From NCBI GenBank assembly GCA_947628695.1, contig CANRAV010000001.1:62001-126000 (forward strand): 64,000 nucleotides of DNA. Direction: 5' to 3'. Shown piece by piece: positions 1-9,186 of this stretch (the first letter of the stretch is position 1; every line of letters begins with the position of its first letter). Both the position numbers and the translations under genes were made by a program. This DNA is from an uncultured Clostridia bacterium (lineage in GTDB: Bacteria; Bacillota; Clostridia; Oscillospirales; CAG-382). Below the pieces are notes generated by a model, which was not told the DNA's origin, made no database searches, and saw nothing but the letters and a program-made list of their open reading frames with translations.

Positions 1-2
1 TA

Positions 3-338
3 AGCTGCGGCAAGGCAACCGTGGTTGCCTGCGTTTTCGCGCTGGACAGGAACGCCACCGCAAGGCAGTACTGGGAGGAGACATACAAAAACTCCGTAAG
101 CGCGGGACTTGTGGACTTTAAGGAGATATCCGTTGCCGACAGGCGCCTCGGAGGCGCAAGCGCGGTGGATGCGTACTACACGGCAAAGTCGGTTTCCGGC
201 AACAGCTACAGCTTCCGCACCTGCCTTTGCATACGCGGGGCGGAGATATATACCGTTACGCTTACCGCAGACGAAAACGACTATGAGGGCGCTGCGGCGG
301 GCTACGAGGCGATATTGGAAGGATTCGCTTTCAAATGA
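3..338 (+). CDS. C-terminal part of an unrecognised protein (5' end outside window)
   Basis: The frame is open to the left edge of the window, so only the last 111 codons are seen; an internal GTG at 21 is not a convincing start because it lacks a clear ribosome binding site. The visible part ends in a pattern of alternating charged and aromatic residues (RQYWEETYKNS, YTAKSVSGNSYSF) that looks like the C-terminal half of a small extracellular or lipoprotein domain, but I do not recognise the family. Its stop codon overlaps the ATG of miaA (ATGA), so the two are translationally coupled. No function is assigned. Confidence 0.6.
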   Translation, partial: SCGKATVVACVFALDRNATARQYWEETYKNSVSAGLVDFKEISVADRRLGGASAVDAYYTAKSVSGNSYSFRTCLCIRGAEIYTVTLTADENDYEGAAAGYEAILEGFAFK

Positions 339-1273
339 TAAAGCTTATTGCCGTTGCGGGGGCGACGGCCACCGGCAAAAGCGCGCTTGCCGTTCGTCTT
401 GCACGCGAGTTTGACGGTGAGATAATCTCCGGCGATTCGGCGCAGGTTTACAAGGGCATGGACATCGGCACCGCCAAGGTGACGAAGGAAGAGATGTGCG
501 GCGTTCCGCACCACCTTTTAAGCTTTGCGGATATAGAAGAGCAGTTCTCCGCAGGCAGCTTTGTTGCCCTTGCGGGGCGCATAGCGGAGGATATTGCCGC
601 ACGCGGGAAGGTTCCGGTGCTTGCCGGAGGTACCGGCCTTTACATAGACGCGCTGACGGGGGAGGCGGCCTTCTCCGAAACGGCGGACAGCGACCCGGAG
701 ATAAGGGCACGCCTGATGCAAGAGGCCAAGGAAGAGGGCGCAGCTGCCCTGCACGCAAGGCTTGCGGAGGTTGACCCCGTTTCTGCGGCGGAGATACACC
801 CCAACAACGTAAAGCGCGTTGCACGCGCGCTGGAGATATACCTTGTAACGGGGAAGACGAAGACAAGCCTTATCGCCGAGGGCGGCAGGCAAAGCCGCTT
901 TAAGCGCTGCCTTATACTTCTTGACGACCCCGACAGGGGCAGGCTTTACACCCGCATAAACGCACGCGTGGACGGGATGTTTGAAGCGGGGCTGGAGGCA
1001 GAGGCCTTTTCGCTTTGGAAGGCGGGGCTGGAGAACACACCCACGGCAAGCCAGGCGATAGGGTATAAAGAGCTTTTCCCCTATTTCAGGGGCGAGACGA
1101 GCCTCGATAAGGCGAAGGAGAACATAAAACAGGCAACGCGCAACTACGCAAAGCGGCAGATAAGCTACTTTAAGCGCATGAAGGACGCGCACGTCATAGA
1201 CTGCACCGGGGGCGAGGCCGTTTTTGAGGAGGCAAGGCGCATCTGCGGTGGGTTTTTGAACGGTTCGGGCTGA
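335..1273 (+). CDS. miaA: tRNA dimethylallyltransferase MiaA
   Basis: The enzyme transfers a dimethylallyl group to the N6 amine of A37 in tRNAs reading UNN codons, in the cytoplasm. A Walker A loop GATATGKS lies at residues 9-16, followed by the family signature GDSAQVYKGMDIGTAK near residues 33-48 and the GGTGLYI motif near 98-104. At 312 residues the length is normal for the family. The start at 335 overlaps the upstream stop (ATGA). It opens a run of co-directional genes through divIVA, a linkage common in Clostridia. Call rests on several conserved motifs and is secure. Confidence 0.96.
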   Translation: MIKLIAVAGATATGKSALAVRLAREFDGEIISGDSAQVYKGMDIGTAKVTKEEMCGVPHHLLSFADIEEQFSAGSFVALAGRIAEDIAARGKVPVLAGGTGLYIDALTGEAAFSETADSDPEIRARLMQEAKEEGAAALHARLAEVDPVSAAEIHPNNVKRVARALEIYLVTGKTKTSLIAEGGRQSRFKRCLILLDDPDRGRLYTRINARVDGMFEAGLEAEAFSLWKAGLENTPTASQAIGYKELFPYFRGETSLDKAKENIKQATRNYAKRQISYFKRMKDAHVIDCTGGEAVFEEARRICGGFLNGSG

Positions 1274-1286
1274 CGGAGGTGAGACG

Positions 1287-2531
1287 GTGAAGCGAATACT
1301 TAAGCAGGTTTTGACCGTGGTCTGCTCTGTCTTCATAATCGCTTACACCGTAATGCAGCTTTCCCTAAGCCGCAGCGACGCCATAGAGGTCGAGCACGCA
1401 TTTTACTCCGTCGTAAACGACGCGGTCGAAGCGTCTGCGTACATATTCCGCGACGAGCAGGTCGTTATGCAAAGCGGCGGCGGCACGCGCAGCTACAGCG
1501 TGGAAAACGGCGAAAAGGTGCACACCGGCGAGGAGCTTTGCGTTACATATCGCGACTCGGCCGACGCCGGCGTTCAGGAGACAATAAACGAAATAGACAA
1601 GCGCATAGACCTGCTTAACCGCAGCAGCGTCGGCAGCGGCTCATTTTCAACCGACATTTCACGAATAAACGAAAATATAAACGACTACATGCTTTCGATA
1701 CAGCGCAGTGTTGCGGAGGGTGACCTTGCTGCTGCGGGCAGGGCGGGGGACGAGCTGCTTGTGCAGATGAACCGCCGGCAGGCGGCGGTTGCGGACAGCG
1801 GCGACCTTTTCGGCCCCGTCATATCGGAGCTTCAGCAAAGGAAGGCGTCGCTGGAGGCGTCGCTGCACGGCGCCAAGGTTACGACAACGGCGTCGGCGCC
1901 CGGGTATTTTTACACCGCTGCGGACGGATACGAGGGGACGTTTACCGCGGCCGCGCTGGATTCACTGACGGCGGAGAGCTTCGGCGCTCTTATAGAGAGC
2001 GAGCCGGGCAGCGGCATCCTTCAAAACGCCGTGGGGAAGATAGCAAGCGACTCTAAGTGGTACATCGCGTTTACCGCACCGAGGCGGGAATCGGCGTACT
2101 TTGAAGAGGGCAGCAAGTACAGCGTCATATTCAGCTACTCGGACGGGGCGGAGATACCCATGACCTACGAGGGCATAAGCGGCGACAGCAGCGGTGACGA
2201 GGTGGTTCTGGTTTTCGGCACCAACACGCTGAGAAGCGGCTTTGCCTTTACGCGCAAGCAGGAGGTAAAGGTGATAAAAAGCACCCTGGAGGGGCTGAAA
2301 ATACGCACCTCGGCGCTTGTGAACGTCAACGGCGAGACGGGGGTTTACTCGCTCTCCTCCGGCAGGGTGGTTTTCAAAACGGCAGAGGTGCTTTGCGAAA
2401 ACGGCGGCTTTTACCTGGTGAAGCTTCCGAACGAGGAAAACCGTTCCGAACGGTCGGCGACAAAGCTTTCGCTGCACGACACGGTGCTTATAGGCGGCAA
2501 GAACCTTTACGCCGGGAAGGTGGTTTCTTAA
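1287..2531 (+). CDS. HlyD-family membrane-fusion-like protein
   Basis: A 414-residue protein with one N-terminal membrane anchor (about residues 7-27), then an acidic-start extracytoplasmic region with a helical, coiled-coil-prone stretch around 95-190 (INEIDKRIDLLNRSS and later QQRKASLEASLHGAK) flanked by lipoyl/barrel-like beta segments (SVENGEKVHTGEELC). This is the layout of HlyD-type adaptor subunits. The GTG start at 1287 is supported by an upstream GGAGGTGAG. No partner ABC or RND transporter lies nearby; in Clostridia a protein of this sort is often found between miaA and the ylmE-sepF genes, which suggests an envelope or division-related role. The substrate is unknown. Confidence 0.72.
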   Translation: MKRILKQVLTVVCSVFIIAYTVMQLSLSRSDAIEVEHAFYSVVNDAVEASAYIFRDEQVVMQSGGGTRSYSVENGEKVHTGEELCVTYRDSADAGVQETINEIDKRIDLLNRSSVGSGSFSTDISRINENINDYMLSIQRSVAEGDLAAAGRAGDELLVQMNRRQAAVADSGDLFGPVISELQQRKASLEASLHGAKVTTTASAPGYFYTAADGYEGTFTAAALDSLTAESFGALIESEPGSGILQNAVGKIASDSKWYIAFTAPRRESAYFEEGSKYSVIFSYSDGAEIPMTYEGISGDSSGDEVVLVFGTNTLRSGFAFTRKQEVKVIKSTLEGLKIRTSALVNVNGETGVYSLSSGRVVFKTAEVLCENGGFYLVKLPNEENRSERSATKLSLHDTVLIGGKNLYAGKVVS

Positions 2532-2533
2532 AC

Positions 2534-3229
2534 TTGGACGAATGCGAAGAGAAAAAACGGAAAATAAAAGAGAATCTGGAGAGGATAACGGCCTCTCTCC
2601 CCGCGGGAGTGACGCTGCTTGCGGCGACTAAGACGGTGCCTGCGGAGTATATAAACTACGCCGCGTCGCTGGGGCTGCATGTAATAGGCGAGAACCGCGT
2701 GAACGAGCTGCTTGAGAAGTACGGCAGCCTCGACAGGGAGAAGCTTGACATACAGTTTATAGGCAAGCTGCAGACCAACAAGGTCAAATATATAATAGAC
2801 AAGGTGTCGCTTATCCACTCGGTAGACAGCGTAAAGCTTGCGGAGGAGATAAGCCGCCGCGCGCTTGCAATGGGAAAGGTCATGCCGGTGCTTGTTGAAG
2901 TGAACATAGGCGGCGAGGAAAGCAAGGGCGGCGTCCCTCCGGAGGAGACGGAGGAATTTGTGCGGGAAATTGCCGCGCTGAAGGGGATAACCGTCCGCGG
3001 GCTTATGACAATTCCGCCGAAATGTGAAAACACAGACAAAAATATAGCTTATTATCAAAAAATACGAAAAATATTTGTTGACATATCGGCACAAAATGTG
3101 GATAATGTTAGTATGAGCATTTTGTCCGCCGGTATGAGCGGCGATTGGCAGAACGCCGTTAAGTGCGGGTCGACAATGGTGAGAATCGGCTCCGCGATAT
3201 TTGGAGAAAGAACATACGTAAATAAATAA
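2534..3229 (+). CDS. ylmE: YggS-family pyridoxal-phosphate homeostasis protein
   Basis: A 231-residue PLP-binding TIM-barrel protein of the YggS/PROSC/YlmE family, which buffers free PLP and affects amino-acid and keto-acid pools in the cytoplasm. The cofactor lysine is K33 in LLAATKTVPAEY, followed by IGENRVNELLEKY and the late motifs LVEVNIGGEESKGG, GLMTIPP and MSILSAGMSGDW, all typical. I chose the TTG at 2534, two bases after the preceding stop, because it gives the usual family length and has GGAAGGTGG just upstream; the longer in-frame extension overlaps the preceding gene by 140 bases. It sits directly before sepF, as in Bacillus. Confidence 0.93.
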   Translation: MDECEEKKRKIKENLERITASLPAGVTLLAATKTVPAEYINYAASLGLHVIGENRVNELLEKYGSLDREKLDIQFIGKLQTNKVKYIIDKVSLIHSVDSVKLAEEISRRALAMGKVMPVLVEVNIGGEESKGGVPPEETEEFVREIAALKGITVRGLMTIPPKCENTDKNIAYYQKIRKIFVDISAQNVDNVSMSILSAGMSGDWQNAVKCGSTMVRIGSAIFGERTYVNK

Positions 3230-3258
3230 AGATAATATAAAAAACGGAGGAAATAAAT

Positions 3259-3696
3259 ATGGCAAACTGGAAATGGGCAGAAAAGCTTTTAGGCAAAGAA
3301 GAAGCGTATATCAGTGAAGAGGAAGACGCGGATTACGGCGAGGAGACTTATGCCGAGGTTCGCCGTCCCGTGGAGAAGGAGGCACCCCGTCAGACAAGCA
3401 ACATCTCCGCAAGCCCTGCGTCTGCGCTGGAGATGAAGATAGTAAGGCCGGAGAAGTTCGAGGACGTCACCGGGATAGCCGACCATCTTCTTGAAAGGCG
3501 CACCGTGGTTTTGAACCTTGAGGGCACCAATAAGGAGACCGTAAGGCGCATACTTGACTTCCTTACGGGTACAACCTATGCGATAGAGGGGCAGATAAAG
3601 CGCGCGGCGAACTCCACCTACGTTATCACCCCCAAGAATGTGGACGTCTCCGCCGATTTGGAGCAGTCCCCTGCAGCCCAGAAGGAGCTTTATTAA
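3259..3696 (+). CDS. sepF: Cell division protein SepF
   Basis: SepF bundles FtsZ filaments and anchors the Z ring to the membrane in Gram-positive bacteria. The 145-residue protein has a short N-terminal amphipathic segment (MANWKWAEKLLG) suited to membrane binding, an acidic linker, and the SepF/DUF552 core at about residues 60-133 with VVLNLEGTNKETVRRILDFL and TYAIEGQIKRAANSTYVITP. A GGAGG ribosome binding site precedes the ATG. The position between ylmE and a YggT gene matches the conserved division cluster of Firmicutes. Confidence 0.95.
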   Translation: MANWKWAEKLLGKEEAYISEEEDADYGEETYAEVRRPVEKEAPRQTSNISASPASALEMKIVRPEKFEDVTGIADHLLERRTVVLNLEGTNKETVRRILDFLTGTTYAIEGQIKRAANSTYVITPKNVDVSADLEQSPAAQKELY

Positions 3697-3742
3697 AGCA
3701 GGCAAGGCGGCCGCAGCAGACTTTGACAGAGGGTGATTTCGG

Positions 3743-4018
3743 TTGATCAGAATAATGTCGTTTATTGCGCTGACAGTCAGCGCATATCTCTCTTTGACTT
3801 ATTTTGCACTTTTCTTGCGCGTCCTTATAGGGCTTGTTTCGGACGGGGGAGGCGCTTTCGCGTCGTTCATATACGCCGTGACGGAGCCGATACTTGTCCC
3901 GATAAGGCGCAGACTTGAAAGAATAGAAATTTTGCAGGATATACCCTTGGACCTGTCCGTACTTGTGGCATTGCTTTTGATTATGCTGCTTACGTTCCTG
4001 CTTCCGAACGTGGTATAA
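3743..4018 (+). CDS. YggT-family membrane protein (YlmG-like)
   Basis: A 91-residue integral membrane protein with two hydrophobic segments (about residues 5-35 and 67-88) separated by the family signature VTEPILVPIRRRLER. YlmG/YggT proteins are linked to cell division and envelope or nucleoid organisation; the biochemical role is not known. The TTG start at 3743 is preceded by AGAGGGTGA at a good distance. Its place between sepF and divIVA supports the identification. Confidence 0.9.
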   Translation: MIRIMSFIALTVSAYLSLTYFALFLRVLIGLVSDGGGAFASFIYAVTEPILVPIRRRLERIEILQDIPLDLSVLVALLLIMLLTFLLPNVV

Positions 4019-4047
4019 TTTTGCTTTAAAGAAAGGGGAAATTTGCA

Positions 4048-4761
4048 GTGTTAGCACCGCACGAGCTTAAAAACAAGGCGTTTTCCAAGGCGGTCAGGGG
4101 TTACAACCCCGCCGAGGTCGACGACCACATCGAGTTTTTGATAGAAAAGTACACAGAGCTTTACCGTGAAAACGCAGAGCTTAACAGGAAACTTAGGATA
4201 GTCGGCACGAAGCTTGACGAGATAAAGGACGAGGAAGAGTCTATCCGTGCCACCCTTGTCGGCGCGCAGAAGATGGGCGAGAAGATCGTGAAGGACGCCA
4301 CCGCGAAGGCGGAGCTTATAACAGGCTCCATAAAGGAGCGCTGCGACGCCGTTATTGCCGACTTTAAGCGCAGAATGGTGAAGGAGAAGGAGGAGATGTG
4401 GGCCATACGCACCTCTATCCTCGACTTTAAGCAGGACGTTTTCGACCTCTACCGCAGGCACATAGAGGAGCTTCAGGGCATCAACGTGAACCGCCTGGAG
4501 GACATTGTGCTTCCCAACGAAAGCACCATTGTGGAGAACATACTAAGCGACGTCGCGCAGGCCGTCAAGAACGACAACGACGCGGCCCTTGTCGACAGGG
4601 AAAGCGAGGACCTGAACCCGCCTGCCGATAAGCAGGAGCAGCCCGCAGAGGAGGAAGCGCCGAAGGCGGAGCCTGCCGTTGTCGGTGCCGACGCCGAGGA
4701 GGACGCTTCCGACGGCGAGGACTTCTTTATAAAAAGTCTCGAAAATCTTAAGGAGGACTGA
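4048..4761 (+). CDS. divIVA: DivIVA-domain cell division/polar scaffold protein
   Basis: The protein begins with a recognisable DivIVA N-terminal domain (LAPHELKNKAFSKAVRGYNPAEVDDHIEFL), which binds negatively curved membrane, followed by a long coiled-coil region to about residue 165 and an acidic, Pro/Ala/Glu-rich tail (about 187-225) ending in FFIKSLENLKED. At 237 residues it is longer than Bacillus DivIVA because of this tail. The GTG at 4048 has GAAAGGGGAAA upstream. It is the last gene of the division cluster; a hairpin follows at 4798. Confidence 0.92.
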   Translation: MLAPHELKNKAFSKAVRGYNPAEVDDHIEFLIEKYTELYRENAELNRKLRIVGTKLDEIKDEEESIRATLVGAQKMGEKIVKDATAKAELITGSIKERCDAVIADFKRRMVKEKEEMWAIRTSILDFKQDVFDLYRRHIEELQGINVNRLEDIVLPNESTIVENILSDVAQAVKNDNDAALVDRESEDLNPPADKQEQPAEEEAPKAEPAVVGADAEEDASDGEDFFIKSLENLKED

Positions 4762-4797
4762 GAGGGTGCGTCTTTAGGCACCGCTTTTCAGCCTGTA

Positions 4798-4826
4798 AGC
4801 AGCCGCAGACAATACGGCTGCTTTTC
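4798..4826 (+). terminator. Candidate intrinsic terminator after divIVA
   Basis: An 8-bp perfect stem AGCAGCCG/CGGCTGCT with a 9-base loop is followed by only four T residues. The T tract is short, so termination may be partial and ileS may receive read-through. Confidence 0.5.
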
Positions 4827-4886
4827 CGCGAATGGGCACGGGACGAAATATCGGTAAAATTGTATAAATATAAGGGGCTTTAGCTT

Positions 4887-7691
4887 ATGAAGGATTACAA
4901 GGACACACTTAATCTTCCCGGTACGGGCTTTCCGATGCGCGCAAACCTGCCGCAGAAGGAGCCGGAGATAAAGAAGCGCTGGGACGACATGCGCATATAC
5001 GACAAAATGATGGAAAACAACGAGGGGAAGAAGCCCTTCGTCATGCACGACGGCCCTCCGTATGCAAACGGGGACATGCACATCGGGCACTCTTTAAACA
5101 AGTGCCTTAAGGATTTCATCATAAAAAGCAAGAACATGACCGGGTACAAGGCGCCGTACATACACGGCTGGGACACGCACGGCCTTCCGATAGAGAATCA
5201 GATGATAAAGAAGCACGGCGTCAAGCGCGGCGCGGTTGACGCTGCGGAGTTCCGCGCACTTTGCGAGCAGTTCGCAAGGGAGAACGTTGCGCGTCAGATG
5301 GGGCAGCAGCAAAGGCTGGGCGTTTTCGGCGACTGGGAGCACGGCTATATGACGCTTATCCCGCTTTTCGAGGCGGAGCAGATACGCATATTCGGCAAGA
5401 TGCAGCAGAAGGGCTACATCTACAAGGGGCTTAAGCCGGTTTATTGGTGCCCTACGGACGAGACGGCGCTTGCGGAGGCGGAGATAGAGTACGCGGACGA
5501 CGAGTGCGATTCCATCTACGTAAAGTTCCGCGTGACCGACGACAAGGGGCTTTTCACGCCCTACACCGGCACGCTTGACAACGTTTACTTTGTGATTTGG
5601 ACGACGACGACCTGGACCCTTCCCGGCAACGTCGCGATATGCCTTAACAAGGACTTCGCATACGGGCTTTACAGGTGCGGGGATGACTTTCTCGTTTTGG
5701 CGAAGGAGCTGGCGGAGCAGACTGCAAAGGTTTGCGGCATAGATATAGAGCTTGTCGCAGGCTTTACGGGTGCAGAGCTGGAGTATATGAAGACCGCACA
5801 CCCCTTTATAGACCGCACAAGCCTTGTTATAAACGGCGACCACGTCACCCTTGAAAGCGGCACCGGCTGCGTTCACACCGCGCCCGGCCACGGCATGGAG
5901 GACTTTGAGGTATGCAGGAAGTACAAGGAGCTTGAGGTGATAGTTCCGGTGGATTCCCGCGGGCGGCTTACGGCGCTTGCCGGCAAGTACGAAGGGCTTA
6001 AAACCGCCGAGGCGAATGTAGAGATACTAAAGGATATAAAGGAAAGCGGCGCACTGCTTGCGGTGGAGCATATAACGCACACCTATCCGCACTGCTGGCG
6101 GTGCAAAAACCCCGTCATCTTCCGCGCTACGGAGCAGTGGTTCTGTTCCGTCGAGGACTTCAAAAAAGAGGCTCTTGAGGCCATAAAGACCGTGCGCTGG
6201 ATACCCGGCTGGGGTCAGGCGAGGATAGAAAGCATGGTCGGCGACAGGGCGGACTGGTGCATTTCCCGTCAGCGCAAGTGGGGCGTTCCCATACCGATTT
6301 TCTACTGCGAGGACTGCGGGGAGCCCATTATAAGCCCCGAAACCATAGAGAGAATAGCGAAGGTGTTTGAGAAAGAGGGCTCGGCTGCCTGGTGCAGCAA
6401 GACGCCGGAGGAGCTTATCGGCGACCTTGCCGTCTGCCCGAAGTGCGGCTGCACTCACTTAAAGGCAGAGCAGGACATAATGGACGTTTGGTTCGACAGC
6501 GGCTCTTCCTACGCCTATGTGCTTGACCACTTTAAGGATCACTCCTTCCCTGCTGACGTTTACCTTGAGGGCAACGACCAGTACAGGGGCTGGTTCCAGT
6601 CTTCGCTGCTTACATCCGTCGCAACAAGGGGCGTAGCCCCGTACAGGACGGTTATCACGCACGGCATGGTCGTTGACGGCGAGGGGAAGAAGATGTCAAA
6701 GTCCCTCGGCAACGGCATAGACCCGATACAGGTGTGCAATACCTACGGCGCCGACGTGCTTCGCCTTTGGGCGTCGTCCGTGGAGTACACGGGCGAGGTT
6801 CGCTTAAGTCCCGAGATACTTAAGCAGCTTTCGGAGATATACCGCAAGATAAGGAACACAATACGCATACTTATGGCAAACCTCGGGAGCCCGGAGACGG
6901 ACTTCGACCCAAACAGGGACATGGTTGACCCGAAGGAGCTTGACGGCATAGACAAGTGGGCGCTTTCCCGCCTGAACGGGCTTTGCGGCAGGGTGAGAGA
7001 GGCGTATGAGAACTACGAGTTCCACACCATTTACCACGACCTGCACAACTTCTGCACAATAGACATGTCGAAGCTTTACATCGACATAACGAAGGACAGG
7101 CTTTACTGCGAGAAGAAGGACAGCGTCCTTCGCCGCGGTACGCAGACCGTTATGTACCTTGTGCTTAGCGCGCTTGTGCGCCTTGTCGCGCCGATACTTT
7201 CCTTCACCGCCGAGGAGGCATGGGGATATATCGCACACAAGGACGGCGAAAACGCGGAAAGTGTCTTTCTTAACGACATGCCCGAGGAGAGGGAAGAGTA
7301 CAGCTTCCCCGAAGAGGAACGGCACTTCGACGCGCTGTTCGAGGTCAGGGACGACGTCATGAAGGCGCTTGAGGAGGCGCGTGCGGAGAAGATAATCGGC
7401 AAGTCGCTTGAGGCAAAGATAACCGTTTACGGCAGCGCCGACAACGCCGCAATGAAGCTCTTCCGCGACTTTTACAGCGACCTTAAGACGGTATTTATCG
7501 TTTCCGAGGTTGCGCTTTCGGAGGAAAGCGCGCCGGAGGGCGCCTTTGCCGAGACGCAAAGCGGCATTGCCGTGAAGGTCGAAAGGGCAGAGGGCGAGAA
7601 GTGCGTTCGCTGTTGGATGTACGTGGACGGTGCGGAGCATGACGGGGACGGGCAGACTCTCTGCCACCGCTGCAAGACGGTTACGGAATAG
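4887..7691 (+). CDS. ileS: Isoleucyl-tRNA synthetase
   Basis: Charges tRNA-Ile with isoleucine in the cytoplasm. The class I signature is intact: HIGH at residues 65-68 (PPYANGDMHIGHS) and KMSKS near residue 604 (GKKMSKSLGN). The editing domain lies between them (for example WTTTTWTLPGN near 236). A C-terminal zinc ribbon with CVRC and CHRC closes the 934-residue protein, as in bacterial-type IleRS. A good ribosome binding site AAGGGG precedes the ATG. The 125 bases upstream are too short for a T-box leader and none is visible. lspA and rluD follow closely, the usual Firmicute arrangement. Confidence 0.98.
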   Translation: MKDYKDTLNLPGTGFPMRANLPQKEPEIKKRWDDMRIYDKMMENNEGKKPFVMHDGPPYANGDMHIGHSLNKCLKDFIIKSKNMTGYKAPYIHGWDTHGLPIENQMIKKHGVKRGAVDAAEFRALCEQFARENVARQMGQQQRLGVFGDWEHGYMTLIPLFEAEQIRIFGKMQQKGYIYKGLKPVYWCPTDETALAEAEIEYADDECDSIYVKFRVTDDKGLFTPYTGTLDNVYFVIWTTTTWTLPGNVAICLNKDFAYGLYRCGDDFLVLAKELAEQTAKVCGIDIELVAGFTGAELEYMKTAHPFIDRTSLVINGDHVTLESGTGCVHTAPGHGMEDFEVCRKYKELEVIVPVDSRGRLTALAGKYEGLKTAEANVEILKDIKESGALLAVEHITHTYPHCWRCKNPVIFRATEQWFCSVEDFKKEALEAIKTVRWIPGWGQARIESMVGDRADWCISRQRKWGVPIPIFYCEDCGEPIISPETIERIAKVFEKEGSAAWCSKTPEELIGDLAVCPKCGCTHLKAEQDIMDVWFDSGSSYAYVLDHFKDHSFPADVYLEGNDQYRGWFQSSLLTSVATRGVAPYRTVITHGMVVDGEGKKMSKSLGNGIDPIQVCNTYGADVLRLWASSVEYTGEVRLSPEILKQLSEIYRKIRNTIRILMANLGSPETDFDPNRDMVDPKELDGIDKWALSRLNGLCGRVREAYENYEFHTIYHDLHNFCTIDMSKLYIDITKDRLYCEKKDSVLRRGTQTVMYLVLSALVRLVAPILSFTAEEAWGYIAHKDGENAESVFLNDMPEEREEYSFPEEERHFDALFEVRDDVMKALEEARAEKIIGKSLEAKITVYGSADNAAMKLFRDFYSDLKTVFIVSEVALSEESAPEGAFAETQSGIAVKVERAEGEKCVRCWMYVDGAEHDGDGQTLCHRCKTVTE

Positions 7692-7725
7692 TTTTTTAAG
7701 AGATCAAACAGGGGGGTGAATACAG

Positions 7726-8253
7726 GTGCTTTGTGCTTTAGTGGCGATACTCGTCATAGCGGCCGACCAGATAAGCAAGGCCGTTGTCGTGTCGAAGCTT
7801 GCCGTTGGGGAAAGCGCCGGCTTCATCCCCCACGTTTTAAGCTTTTGCAGAAGCGAGAACACGGGCATGGCCTGGGGGCTGCTCAGAAATCACCGGTGGG
7901 TGTTTTTGGTGCTGTCCTTTGTCGCGCTTATCGGCTTCGGCGTGCTTTATTACAGGGTAAAAAAGCCGCATAAGCTTTTCACCGTCGCCATGGGGTTTAT
8001 AATCGGCGGCGGCGTAGGCAACATGATAGACAGGCTCTTCAGGCCGGGCGTCAACGTGCAGGGGAAGGCGGTTGTGGACTTTTTAAAGTTCGAGTTTTTC
8101 GACTTTCCCATATTCAACGTGGCGGATTCGTTTATAACCGTCGGCGCCGTGCTTATGGTCATATACATCGTGTTTTTGGACAAAAGGCAGGAACACCCCC
8201 TGCTTTTTGAAGCAAAACGGAAAGACGCAGACGATGAACGGTCAGACCTTTGA
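7726..8253 (+). CDS. lspA: Lipoprotein signal peptidase (signal peptidase II)
   Basis: A 175-residue membrane aspartyl protease that removes the signal peptide from diacylglyceryl-modified prolipoproteins. Four hydrophobic segments are visible. Conserved blocks are SENTGMAWG (residues 43-51), GGVGNMIDRL, VVDF with likely catalytic D118, and FNVADSF with likely catalytic D134. The GTG start at 7726 has AGGGGGGTGAA upstream. The two lipoproteins at 16664 and 17232 are examples of possible substrates. The 3' end overlaps rluD by 20 bases. Confidence 0.96.
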   Translation: MLCALVAILVIAADQISKAVVVSKLAVGESAGFIPHVLSFCRSENTGMAWGLLRNHRWVFLVLSFVALIGFGVLYYRVKKPHKLFTVAMGFIIGGGVGNMIDRLFRPGVNVQGKAVVDFLKFEFFDFPIFNVADSFITVGAVLMVIYIVFLDKRQEHPLLFEAKRKDADDERSDL

Positions 8254-9151
8254 GGAGCTTACCTTTGCCGCAGAGAAGGCGGACGAAGGAGAGAGGCTGG
8301 ACGTTTTTGTCTCCCTTGCGGCGGAGATAAGCCGCGCAAGGGCGCAGGGGCTTATCGACGAGGGCGCGGTTGCGCTTAACGGCGGCGTCTGCGCAAAAAA
8401 GGACAGGCTTAAGGAGGGCGACACCGTGCGCGTATGCCTTCCGCCGCCGAAGGAGCTTAAGGCAAAGCCGCAGGACATCCCGCTTGACATCGTCTACGAG
8501 GACGACTGGCTTCTTGTGGTGAACAAGCCGCAGGGCATGGTCGTTCACCCCGCACCGGGGAACGAGGACGGCACGCTTGTGAACGCGCTGCTCTATCACC
8601 TGGGCGGCAGGCTTTCCACGATAAACGGCGTCCTTCGGCCGGGCATAGTGCACCGCATAGACAAGGACACGGCGGGGCTTCTTATAGTGGCGAAGAACGA
8701 CGAGGCGCATGTCGGCCTTGCCGCGCAGATAGAAAGCCACAGCTTTTCCCGCTGCTACGAGGCGGTCGTGCGCGGGCACCTTAAGGAGGAAAGCGGCACG
8801 GTCAACGCCCCGATAGCCCGCCACAGGACGGACAGGAAGCGCATGGCGGTCGTCCCCGGCGGCAGGGAGGCGATAACGCGCTACAGCCTTGTAAATCGGT
8901 ACAAGGGCTTTGACCACATAAGGCTGCGGCTGTTCACAGGCAGGACGCATCAGATAAGGGTACACATGGCGTACATAGGGCATCCCGTCGTCGGCGACCC
9001 CGTTTACGGCGGGGGCGAGCTTCCCGGTCTCCACGGGCAGTGCCTTTTTGCAAAGCACATAGGGTTTAAGCACCCCGCAAGCGGGGAGTGGATGGAGTTC
9101 GAGGCAGAGCTGCCGAAATTTTTTAAGGACGTTTTGGAACAAATCAAATAG
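8234..9151 (+). CDS. rluD: RluA/RluD-family 23S rRNA pseudouridine synthase
   Basis: A 305-residue pseudouridine synthase with an N-terminal S4 RNA-binding domain (GERLDVFVSL through EGDTVRVCLPPP) and the catalytic domain. The catalytic aspartate is D143 in HRIDKDTAGLLIVAKND, and the late motif GRTHQIRVHMAYIGHPVVGD is complete. I chose the ATG at 8234, which overlaps lspA by 20 bases; a TTG at 8207 in the same frame is possible but has a weaker ribosome binding site. The lspA-rluD pair is typical. The exact rRNA target (1911/1915/1917 for true RluD) cannot be told from sequence alone. Confidence 0.93.
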   Translation: MNGQTFEELTFAAEKADEGERLDVFVSLAAEISRARAQGLIDEGAVALNGGVCAKKDRLKEGDTVRVCLPPPKELKAKPQDIPLDIVYEDDWLLVVNKPQGMVVHPAPGNEDGTLVNALLYHLGGRLSTINGVLRPGIVHRIDKDTAGLLIVAKNDEAHVGLAAQIESHSFSRCYEAVVRGHLKEESGTVNAPIARHRTDRKRMAVVPGGREAITRYSLVNRYKGFDHIRLRLFTGRTHQIRVHMAYIGHPVVGDPVYGGGELPGLHGQCLFAKHIGFKHPASGEWMEFEAELPKFFKDVLEQIK

Positions 9152-9186
9152 ATACACAAAAGGCTTTATCTTAGCGGAGGATTTTT

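Noticed and set aside
4762-4886. T-box leader for ileS
   Set aside because: Only 125 bases are available, and no T-box or antiterminator motif is seen; the only structure is a short terminator-like hairpin.
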